From contig NZ_JAEUPY010000426.1 in the NCBI RefSeq assembly GCF_016790065.1, positions 1 to 33,599 of the forward strand: a stretch of 33,599 nucleotides of DNA, in the 5' to 3' direction. The notes beneath the pieces are model-generated. The model ran no database searches. It saw nothing but the letters and a program-made list of their open reading frames with translations, and was not told where the DNA came from. Of the stretch, positions 15,890 through 22,443 are shown piece after piece. The stretch's first letter is position 1. Each line of letters starts with the position of its first letter. The position numbers and the translations under genes are program-made. The stretch is from Steroidobacter sp. GTDB taxonomy: Bacteria; Pseudomonadota; Gammaproteobacteria; Steroidobacterales; Steroidobacteraceae.

Positions 15890-16696
15890 ATGAAGCAATC
15901 CGGGAGTCTGGTGTGCGTCGGAATCGGCATGACGCTCGGTTCGCACCTCACTCCTCTGGCTCGGGATCACATCGAGAACGCCGATGTAGTGTTCACGGGC
16001 CTGTCCGACGGCATCGTCGAGATGTGGATCGCCGGCATGAATGCCGACGTGCGCAGCCTTCAGTCGCTGTATCAGGAAGGCAAGTCGCGCATGGAAACCT
16101 ACCGCGACATGGTCGAAACCTTGCTCACCGAAGTGCGGGCGGGCAAGCGCGTTTGTGCCGCATTTTACGGCCACCCCGGCGTGTTCGCCTGGCCCACTCA
16201 CAAGGCGATCGAAATCGCACGCAGCGAAGGTTATAGCGCGCACATGGAGCCGGGTGTGTCCGCTGCCGATTGTATGTACGCGGATCTAGGCTTCGATCCC
16301 GGCAAGTATGGCTGCCAGCACTACGAAGCCAGCCAGTTCATGTTCAATCGCCGTCGGGTCGATACCGGCGCTTATTTGATCCTGTGGCAGGTCGGACTGT
16401 CAGGCGATCAATCGCTGGCGCGATTCTCCACCGGCGCGGCGTATCGTCAGGTGCTGGTCGATGTTTTGAATCGCGACTATCCACTGACCCACGAAGTCAT
16501 CCTGTATCAAGCAGCGACCTTGCCCACTTTCCGCCCCACCATCGTTCGGGTGCCACTGGCGGAGCTGCCCGACGCCGAAGCAGATATGCATTACACGCTG
16601 GTGATTCCACCGGCCCAGTCGTTGCAACCGGACCATCACATCCGCGATCGGCTGTCCGCACTCGATCGCAAATTCACACCGGCCGCGCAAAGCTGA
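15890..16696 (+). CDS. Split-borosin peptide alpha-N-methyltransferase
   Basis: A 268-residue SAM enzyme of the tetrapyrrole methylase fold, in the branch that N-methylates peptide backbones (OphMA in fungi, SonM in Shewanella). Diagnostic stretches are GSLVCVGIGMTLGSHLT, FYGHPGVFAWPTHKAIEIA, PGVSAADCMYADLGFDPG and GCQHYEASQFMFN. The OphMA catalytic residues Tyr66, Arg72, Tyr76 and Tyr98 correspond here to Tyr61, Arg67, Tyr71 and Tyr93 with one constant offset. There is no C-terminal core peptide, so it must act in trans on a separate precursor, for which the gene at 17406-17705 is the candidate. It starts 17 bases after maiA and ends 11 bases before the GNAT gene. A porphyrin or corrin methylase is the alternative reading, but the motifs above are not those of cobalamin or siroheme enzymes. 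Confidence 0.92.
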   Translation: MKQSGSLVCVGIGMTLGSHLTPLARDHIENADVVFTGLSDGIVEMWIAGMNADVRSLQSLYQEGKSRMETYRDMVETLLTEVRAGKRVCAAFYGHPGVFAWPTHKAIEIARSEGYSAHMEPGVSAADCMYADLGFDPGKYGCQHYEASQFMFNRRRVDTGAYLILWQVGLSGDQSLARFSTGAAYRQVLVDVLNRDYPLTHEVILYQAATLPTFRPTIVRVPLAELPDAEADMHYTLVIPPAQSLQPDHHIRDRLSALDRKFTPAAQS

Positions 16697-16707
16697 GCCC
16701 CGGCAGC

Positions 16708-17316
16708 ATGCACGTATTTCCGGTCGAGACTGCGCGTTTACAGATGCGACCGCTCACCGCCGGCGACGCGTGGCTGTACCAACATCTGTACAGCGATGCC
16801 GACACCATGCGTTTCATCGGCACGCCACTGTCGCCTGAACATGCCGCCAAAAGTTTTCAGAGCGCCCTGGCCGGGATGCAACGGCGACCCATCGAGCGCC
16901 TGTTTCTGACAGTGACAGAGAAGGCCACCCGCAGCGACGTAGGGATTTGCAGCCTGCAAAACTTCGACGAGCAGCAGCGCTGTGTACAAGCCGGCGTCAT
17001 GTTCGTGGCCTCGGCGCGCGCCCAGGGCTATTCCAAAGAAAGCTTCATCGGCCTGATTCAGCAAGTGTTTGTCGAACTGCCGGTGGATGAGCTGTGGGTG
17101 CAGTTCGCTGTGAACCACGTGGCTGTGCAGCGGGCAGTGCTTAGCGTAGGCTTTGCACGCCGACAGGACTCGGCCCGGCAAGAAGGATCTCGCCAAGGGA
17201 GTGCGCCAAGCCATGCAACCAATCATCCCCCCTCAGCTGCAATCGATGGGCAGCCCACCGCCTGGGCGGTGCGCCGCGAATCGTGGTCGCCGTCCGCCCT
17301 CCGGAACGCGCAGTAA
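16708..17316 (+). CDS. GNAT family acetyltransferase in the borosin locus
   Basis: A 202-residue protein. Residues 1-150 form an Acetyltransf_3-type GNAT domain. It begins VETARLQMRPLTAGDAWLYQ, with an acetyl-CoA-binding region near SARAQGYSKESFIGLIQQ and a final strand-helix ELWVQFAVNHVAVQRAVLSVGFAR. This matches the RimJ/RimL-like pattern in which small molecules or peptide N-termini are acylated. The last 50 residues are Ser/Pro/Ala/Arg-rich and look disordered. The ATG at 16708 lies 11 bases after the methyltransferase stop. The open frame reaching back to 16270 is a shadow of the methyltransferase. Its place between methyltransferase and precursor suggests it could tailor the peptide, which is inference. 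Confidence 0.85.
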   Translation: MHVFPVETARLQMRPLTAGDAWLYQHLYSDADTMRFIGTPLSPEHAAKSFQSALAGMQRRPIERLFLTVTEKATRSDVGICSLQNFDEQQRCVQAGVMFVASARAQGYSKESFIGLIQQVFVELPVDELWVQFAVNHVAVQRAVLSVGFARRQDSARQEGSRQGSAPSHATNHPPSAAIDGQPTAWAVRRESWSPSALRNAQ

Positions 17317-17390
17317 CCCACCGAAACAGGCATAATTAAGTTAAGTCGCGCGCACAGACGCGGGCGATGCAAGCAATAAACAACTTGGGG

Positions 17391-17397
17391 AAGGAGG
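17391..17397 (+). promoter_or_regulatory. Strong Shine-Dalgarno site for the borosin precursor
   Basis: AAGGAGG, a near-perfect anti-16S complement, lies eight bases before the GTG at 17406. It fixes the precursor start at this GTG instead of the ATG at 17367, which has no ribosome site. It is one of the strongest ribosome sites in the window, fitting a gene that must be made in excess over its modifying enzyme. Confidence 0.8.
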
Positions 17398-17405
17398 AAA
17401 CCATC

Positions 17406-17705
17406 GTGTCCAATGTCGTCGATTGGTTGGCAAGGATCGGTCAGAGCTCGCGACTGCAAGCACTCAGCGGCGAACAACTGGCGCAGGAACTGGCCCGCGC
17501 CGGCCTCGAGCCCGCGGTGCAAGCGGCCATCGTCCAGCAACGCCGGCACCAGCTCGAACAGCTGATCGGCGCCAGCAAGAACGTCTGTTGCCTGATCCAT
17601 GCGCCGCAGGACGAAGAGCCTGAGGAGCAAACACCCGAGGACGATAAGAGCCTCGCCCTGTCGGCCCCGTCCGATGCCGCGCATCGTGTCGCCCGCGCCG
17701 GTTGA
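17406..17705 (+). CDS. Candidate split-borosin precursor peptide
   Basis: A 99-residue peptide. Residues 4-56 form a helical leader (VVDWLARIGQSSRLQAL, then LAQELARAGLEPAVQAAIV, then HQLEQLIGAS). As I recall it, this aligns in length and pattern with the borosin-binding domain of SonA (a DFFTQLGQDAQL-like start and a helix ending just before the core). The putative core is NVCCLIHAP (59-67), whose hydrophobic-hydrophobic-x-His pattern resembles the SonA core YLVISH. A long acidic, Pro-rich stretch follows (68-80), then a Ser/Ala/Arg tail. The GTG start is set by AAGGAGG. It lies 89 bases after the GNAT gene on the same strand as the methyltransferase. Which residues are methylated and where the peptide is cut cannot be seen. 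Confidence 0.8.
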   Translation: MSNVVDWLARIGQSSRLQALSGEQLAQELARAGLEPAVQAAIVQQRRHQLEQLIGASKNVCCLIHAPQDEEPEEQTPEDDKSLALSAPSDAAHRVARAG

Positions 17706-19527
17706 ATCATCGCGTGTCCGACTAGATTCCGTCCGGCACTGGTGGCTGGGCGGAATCGCTCATTTGTGTTTATTGGTGGCTGCCGTGCCGGCACTCGCCA
17801 TCGGCGCCGAGGATTTCACCGGCCTGTTGCAGCGGGCGGACGCCATGAAAAGCGTCAACCCGGTCGAGTTCGTGCGCCTGCTGGATAACCTGCACGAGCA
17901 ACAGACCCAACTGTCCGAGTCGCAGCGCGAGCACCTTCAATATCTCCAAGGCTGGCGTCATGCCTATGCCGGCGAATACGCCGCCGCCATACCTTTGCTG
18001 GAATCCATCGTCGACAAGGCCTCCGATCCGACGCTGCAGTTTCGTGCCGGCTCGACTGCCACCAATGTCCGCGCGCTGTCCGCGCAATACGAAGGCGCTT
18101 TCCTGCAACTCAACAAACTGTTGAACAAGCTGCCGGAAGTCACCGACCAGGACGCGCGCTTGCAAGGCATGTCGGTGGCCGCCGATTTATATGTATTGGT
18201 CGGCGAGTACGATCTGGGCATCCACTACGCCGAACAAGTGGTCAAAGAAAACGCTCGCGGTCGCGGCGTTTGTCGCGGCGAGCAAATCCGCCTCGACGCG
18301 CTGTGTAAGAGCAAACGCATCACGGCCGACAATCCCGATTTGCAGACCGCGGTCAACGCCTGCTTGTCGCAAGGCGAGTCGCTGGCTGCCAATGCCATCC
18401 GCACCACCCAGGCGCGTTTGTTCCTGAGAGAACATCGGCTGGACGAAGCCATTGCATTGCTCGAACGTCATTACGGCGAGGTCGAGCAATCGCGCTATCC
18501 ACGCGGCATCTCCGAATGGGAATCGCTGATGGCGCAGGCGTATCAACAACGCGGCTCGGGCAACGTCGCGCAGCGTTTGGCACTCCGCTCGGTCGAGCAC
18601 AGCGTGAAGGATCAGTTCACGCAGCCGTTGGTCGGCGCATATCGCGTGCTGTATGAAGAAGCCGAGAAACACGGCGACATTGCTAACGCCATCGCTTATC
18701 TGAAGAAATCCGCGCGCGCCGACAAGGCTTATCTCGACGACGTGACCGCGCGTCAGTTGGCGTATGAGCGAGTCAAATCGAACACGCTGTCCGCCAAATC
18801 TCAGATCGAAGCGCTCAATCAAGAAAACAAACTGTTGCAGCTACAACGCGAGCTGGACAGCAAGGCCGCCGAAACCAGCCGCCTGTACATTGCGCTACTG
18901 ATGCTGGTGGTGGTGTTCATCGCGCTGTGGGCTTATCGCACCAAACGTTCGCAGCTGCATTTCATGAAGCTGTCGCAGGTGGACAGCCTGACCGGCATTT
19001 CCAATCGGCCGCGTTTCATTCAGCTCGCCGAAGGCGTGTTGGAAAACGCACGCAAGTCGCAACAGCAAGCCAGCGTCGTGCTGTGCGATCTGGATCATTT
19101 CAAAGCCATCAATGACCGTTGCGGTCACGCGGCCGGCGACCATGTATTGCGCCAGGCGGTGATGGCTTGTCAGACGCACCTGCGCGTCAGCGACATCTTC
19201 GGCCGGGTCGGCGGCGAGGAGTTCGGCATCGTGCTGCCAGGCTGCGGCCTGGAGGATGCCAAACAACGCGCCGAACGGTTGCGCCAGGCCTTGAGCAGCA
19301 TCGATCCAATGTTCGAAGGCGAGCGCTGCCCGGTGTCGGCCAGCTTCGGCGTCACCTCCACCGAAATCTCGGGCTACGAGCTCCGCCAATTGCTGGCCCA
19401 TGCCGACGCAGCCCTGTATCGGGCCAAGGCCGCCGGCCGCGATCGGGTCATGCCGTTCGACGGCGCCCTCGCCGACAAGCCGGCGGTTGCCATCGGCGAG
19501 GCACTACGCAACGTCGGGCACGCCTAG
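17674..19527 (+). CDS. Membrane diguanylate cyclase with TPR-like sensor region (GGDEF)
   Basis: A 617-residue protein. It has a signal or anchor segment near residues 25-43, a periplasmic region of TPR-like helical repeats (about 45-380), a coiled segment (QIEALNQENKLLQLQRELDS), and a membrane helix about 405-425. The GGDEF domain at the C-terminus carries an intact GGEEF active site (513-517). An RxxD inhibitory site (Arg504-Asp507) lies exactly five residues before it. It should make cyclic di-GMP and be feedback-inhibited. The chosen ATG lies inside the 3' end of the borosin precursor gene (32-base overlap, different frame); a GTG at 17686 is also possible. The far upstream start at 17599 is unlikely. 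Confidence 0.9.
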   Translation: MPRIVSPAPVESSRVRLDSVRHWWLGGIAHLCLLVAAVPALAIGAEDFTGLLQRADAMKSVNPVEFVRLLDNLHEQQTQLSESQREHLQYLQGWRHAYAGEYAAAIPLLESIVDKASDPTLQFRAGSTATNVRALSAQYEGAFLQLNKLLNKLPEVTDQDARLQGMSVAADLYVLVGEYDLGIHYAEQVVKENARGRGVCRGEQIRLDALCKSKRITADNPDLQTAVNACLSQGESLAANAIRTTQARLFLREHRLDEAIALLERHYGEVEQSRYPRGISEWESLMAQAYQQRGSGNVAQRLALRSVEHSVKDQFTQPLVGAYRVLYEEAEKHGDIANAIAYLKKSARADKAYLDDVTARQLAYERVKSNTLSAKSQIEALNQENKLLQLQRELDSKAAETSRLYIALLMLVVVFIALWAYRTKRSQLHFMKLSQVDSLTGISNRPRFIQLAEGVLENARKSQQQASVVLCDLDHFKAINDRCGHAAGDHVLRQAVMACQTHLRVSDIFGRVGGEEFGIVLPGCGLEDAKQRAERLRQALSSIDPMFEGERCPVSASFGVTSTEISGYELRQLLAHADAALYRAKAAGRDRVMPFDGALADKPAVAIGEALRNVGHA

Positions 19528-19639
19528 CAATAGTTACGCATTGTGTCGCCTCGCACCGGCGCAATACTTAGTTACAATGTTGCCGGGCGCGAACCGCGGT
19601 CATTGGTCATGATGCGAATCGGGCCCCCGACTACACACC

Positions 19640-20359
19640 ATGACCGAGACTCGACACATCCTGATCGTCGATGACGATCGCGAAATCCGCACCCTGCTGG
19701 GCGACTTCCTGCAGAAGAACGGTTATCGAGCCACTGCCGTCGCCGATGGCAAAGCCATGCGCCGCGCGCTCGAACAAAACCATTTCGACCTGATCGTGCT
19801 GGACCTGATGCTGCCCGGCGAGGACGGCTTGAAGCTCACCCGTGAGCTGCGGGCTCATTCGCAGGTACCCATCATCATGCTCACCGCGCTGGGCGAAGAG
19901 ATCGATCGCGTGGTCGGCCTGGAGGTCGGCGCGGACGACTATCTGTCCAAGCCATTCAGCCCTCGCGAACTGGTCGGTCGCGTCAAGGCCATCCTGCGAC
20001 GGACAGCGCACATGCCTCGCGACCCGGTGCAGAGCACGGCGGCCATCTATCGTTTCGGCGACTGGCAACTCGACGTGACCGCCCGGTCGCTGACCCATGG
20101 CGATGGCTCGCAACACTCGCTGAGCGGCGCCGAGTTTCGGCTGCTCGCCATTCTGCTGGCGCATCCGACCCGAGTGTTGTCGCGTTCGCAGTTGATGGAG
20201 CTGCTGCGCGGGCGTGACATCGATCCGTTCGATCGCAGCGTCGATGTTCGTATCAGCCGTCTGCGCCAGGTGCTGCGCGACGATGCGCGTTCCCCTAAAA
20301 TCATCAAGACGGTTTATGGCGAAGGTTATGTGATGGGCGTGCCCGTCGAGCAGGAATGA
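19640..20359 (+). CDS. OmpR/PhoB-family response regulator
   Basis: A 239-residue transcription factor. The receiver domain shows Asp11-Asp12 (ILIVDDDREIRTL), phospho-acceptor Asp55 (IVLDLMLPGEDG), Thr in IIMLTALGEE and Lys in YLSKPFSPREL. The winged-helix output domain (about 140-235) shows LSGAEFRLLAILLAHPTRV, then VDVRISRLRQVL and IIKTVYGEGYVM. It overlaps the kinase gene as ATGA, so the two are translated together. A possible -10 element (TACAAT, 19573-19578) lies in the gap after the cyclase gene, without a clear -35 partner. Confidence 0.96.
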   Translation: MTETRHILIVDDDREIRTLLGDFLQKNGYRATAVADGKAMRRALEQNHFDLIVLDLMLPGEDGLKLTRELRAHSQVPIIMLTALGEEIDRVVGLEVGADDYLSKPFSPRELVGRVKAILRRTAHMPRDPVQSTAAIYRFGDWQLDVTARSLTHGDGSQHSLSGAEFRLLAILLAHPTRVLSRSQLMELLRGRDIDPFDRSVDVRISRLRQVLRDDARSPKIIKTVYGEGYVMGVPVEQE

Positions 20360-21810
20360 TGGCTTGGCGTCCGGATACTTTGTTCGGACGTTTGTTCGTG
20401 GCCACGGTGGGCGTCATCGGCGCCATGCTGCTGATCTTTGTCTTGCTGATCGTGCGCGAGCGTCGCGAGCTGGCCTTGCTCGACAGCGGCGCCGGCAGCT
20501 CGGCGAGCACCATCGCCGAGACCAGCGAATACCTGGCCAGCCTGACACGCGAGCAACGTGACGACGCTCGCAGCAAACTTCGCGAACAGCGCTTGACCCC
20601 CGACGACGTGCGGCCACCGCCGCCGCGCATTCGGGATGAGGAACAAGCGGCGTTGGAACGCTCGTTCGCAACTCACCTGCAACGTCATCTCGGCCCGCAA
20701 TACAAAGTCGCTACCGGGCCGCCGCGTGCACGTCGCGGTGAAGTCATTCCACTGTTTTCCATGCGCCCGGACATGCGTCCGGAGATGGCCCCGCCGCCGC
20801 CCGGAGCAGGACCCGGCCCCGGGCCTGGACCGCGCAATGAAGGCGGGCCACCACCGCCACGGCGCGATCGAGTGTTCGACGTCACGGTGACCTTACCCGA
20901 CGGCGATAAAGCCATCTTTCGCACCGTCGCACCTCGTTCCGGACCGCGTTTGCCGCGTCAGATCTTTTTGGAGTTGGGCATTCTCGCTGTGGCGTTGAGT
21001 GTCGTGTTGTATGCGGTGACGCGCACGATCACGAGACCGCTAGGCGACCTTGCTCGCGCGGCCGACGAAGCAGGACGAGGCGCGACCATGACGCCTCTCA
21101 AGGAAACGGGCTCGCGCGAAATCCGTCGCGCCACTCGAGCGTTCAACGCCATGCAGGAACGCTTGCGCCGTTATCTCGACAGTCGCACTCAAGTGCTGGC
21201 GGCAATGTCACATGACTTGCGCACGCCTCTGACACGCATACGCTTGCGGGTCGAATCCATCGACGACGATCAACTGCGTCAGCGTTGCGTCGAAGATCTG
21301 GATGAGATGTCCAACATGATTCGTGGCGCGCTCGGCGTGTTTCGCGGCCTCAACGACGAAGAGACCGCCGTGCCCGTGGACATCAATGCGCTCGCGCTGG
21401 AGCTGCAGCGACAACATGCTGAGCTCGGTGGTGAGGTCAGCATCGTCGGCTCGGCCAAAGCCCCCTACGTCGCCAAGCCGCTGGCACTGAAACGCTGCTT
21501 GAACAACCTGGTGATGAACGCGATCCGCCACGGCGTGCGCGCCACCATCCAGATCGAGGACGGCCCACGACTCATCGTGCACGTCTACGACGAAGGCCCG
21601 GGCATTCCTGAGGACATGCTGGAGAAAGTGTTCGAGCCGTTCTTCCGCCTCGAGCAATCGCGTAATCGCGATACCGGCGGCACCGGCCTGGGCCTGAGCA
21701 TCGCCCGCGACATCGCGCAGGCGCACGGGGCTTCACTATCTCTGCACAATCGTCAGAGCGGCGGTTTGGAAGCCCGGTTGGTGCTGCCTAGAGAGACTAC
21801 AAAGCACTGA
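20356..21810 (+). CDS. EnvZ-type sensor histidine kinase with Gly-Pro-rich periplasmic domain
   Basis: A 484-residue kinase. Membrane helices are at about 12-33 and 202-223. The periplasmic domain between them contains a striking Pro/Gly stretch (residues 146-168, PPPPGAGPGPGPGPR and GGPPPPRR). Next come HAMP (224-275), HisKA with His286 (AAMSHDLRTPLTRIRLRVE), and HATPase with NNLVMNAIRHG, DEGPGIPEDM and GGTGLGLSIA. It should phosphorylate the regulator encoded just before it. The next gene is a Spy/CpxP-like protein with a similar GPGPGPGR run, so a Cpx-like envelope-stress loop is plausible. A second in-frame ATG at 20359 is an equally good start. Confidence 0.95.
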   Translation: MMAWRPDTLFGRLFVATVGVIGAMLLIFVLLIVRERRELALLDSGAGSSASTIAETSEYLASLTREQRDDARSKLREQRLTPDDVRPPPPRIRDEEQAALERSFATHLQRHLGPQYKVATGPPRARRGEVIPLFSMRPDMRPEMAPPPPGAGPGPGPGPRNEGGPPPPRRDRVFDVTVTLPDGDKAIFRTVAPRSGPRLPRQIFLELGILAVALSVVLYAVTRTITRPLGDLARAADEAGRGATMTPLKETGSREIRRATRAFNAMQERLRRYLDSRTQVLAAMSHDLRTPLTRIRLRVESIDDDQLRQRCVEDLDEMSNMIRGALGVFRGLNDEETAVPVDINALALELQRQHAELGGEVSIVGSAKAPYVAKPLALKRCLNNLVMNAIRHGVRATIQIEDGPRLIVHVYDEGPGIPEDMLEKVFEPFFRLEQSRNRDTGGTGLGLSIARDIAQAHGASLSLHNRQSGGLEARLVLPRETTKH

Positions 21811-21949
21811 TCTATAAAGATTTTTCGCTCTTACAGTTAGTAACTATTCATTACCGCAAAGGACGCGGCGCGCGCCTATTCTGTAACCGTGTTCCGAAGA
21901 GTCTGTGGACCCCCGAAGGACACGCTTCTAACCCAACGGAGAGATCGCG

Positions 21950-22375
21950 ATGAAAACCAAAGTCACCCTGCTTGCGCTTGCCTGGCTTGCCAGCGGCGTG
22001 GCCTTTGCCGCCGACAAGCCGGCGACCCCGCCCGGCCCGAATATGGACCGTATGGCCCTGCTGCTGGACCTGGATGCTTACCAGAAGACCGAGGTCGAGA
22101 AGATTCTGAAGGCGCAGCACGAACAGATACGCACTGAGCGCGAAGCCGCTCGTGCTTCGGGCGCCGAGCGACCGTCTCGCGAAGAGATGGAAGCCAAACG
22201 CACGCAGTACAGGCAGGACTTGCAGACCAAGCTGAGCGGCGTGCTGAACGAGACGCAGCTGAAGAAGTTCGAAGCGCTGCATGAGCGCGGTCCTGGCCCC
22301 GGCCCGGGTCGTGGCTTCGGCAAGCGTGATCGCGGTGGCAAAGACAGCTCGACCACCGAGAGCTCGAAGAAGTAA
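21950..22375 (+). CDS. Spy/CpxP-like periplasmic protein
   Basis: A 141-residue exported protein with signal peptide MKTKVTLLALAWLASGVAFA and a mature part that is a charged helical hairpin. The LTxxQ-type motifs of the Spy/CpxP family appear as DLDAYQKTEVEKIL and LNETQLKKFEALHE. The C-terminus is low-complexity (GPGPGPGRGFGKRDRGGK, then Ser/Thr/Lys). Family members are periplasmic chaperones or metal- and stress-sensing partners of Cpx-like kinases. It lies 139 bases after the kinase and probably has its own promoter, perhaps controlled by the adjacent regulator. It is followed by a strong hairpin. Confidence 0.85.
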   Translation: MKTKVTLLALAWLASGVAFAADKPATPPGPNMDRMALLLDLDAYQKTEVEKILKAQHEQIRTEREAARASGAERPSREEMEAKRTQYRQDLQTKLSGVLNETQLKKFEALHERGPGPGPGRGFGKRDRGGKDSSTTESSKK

Positions 22376-22394
22376 CGGGTTCTGTAACGAAGTT

Positions 22395-22425
22395 GCGACG
22401 GCGGTAGCAATACCGCCGTCGCTTT
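22395..22425. terminator. Shared hairpin terminator between convergent genes
   Basis: A perfect 12-bp stem (GCGACGGCGGTA at 22395-22406, TACCGCCGTCGC at 22411-22422) with loop GCAA, then TTT. It lies between the stop of the Spy-like gene and the stop of the convergent DUF4394 gene and can serve both. Confidence 0.85.
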
Positions 22426-22443
22426 CCCAGACCGATTAGAAGA

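Noticed and set aside
15890-16696. Cobalamin or siroheme methyltransferase
   Set aside because: The fold is shared, but the GHPGVF, GVSAADC and YEASQF motifs and the Tyr/Arg/Tyr/Tyr set match borosin methyltransferases. No cobalamin or siroheme genes are nearby.
16270-16707. Upstream extension of the GNAT open frame
   Set aside because: This part overlaps the methyltransferase in another frame and has Arg/Ser-rich shadow composition; the GNAT domain starts right after the ATG at 16708.
17367-17405. ATG at 17367 as start of the borosin precursor
   Set aside because: It has no ribosome site, and the AAGGAGG site lies downstream of it, correctly spaced for the GTG at 17406.
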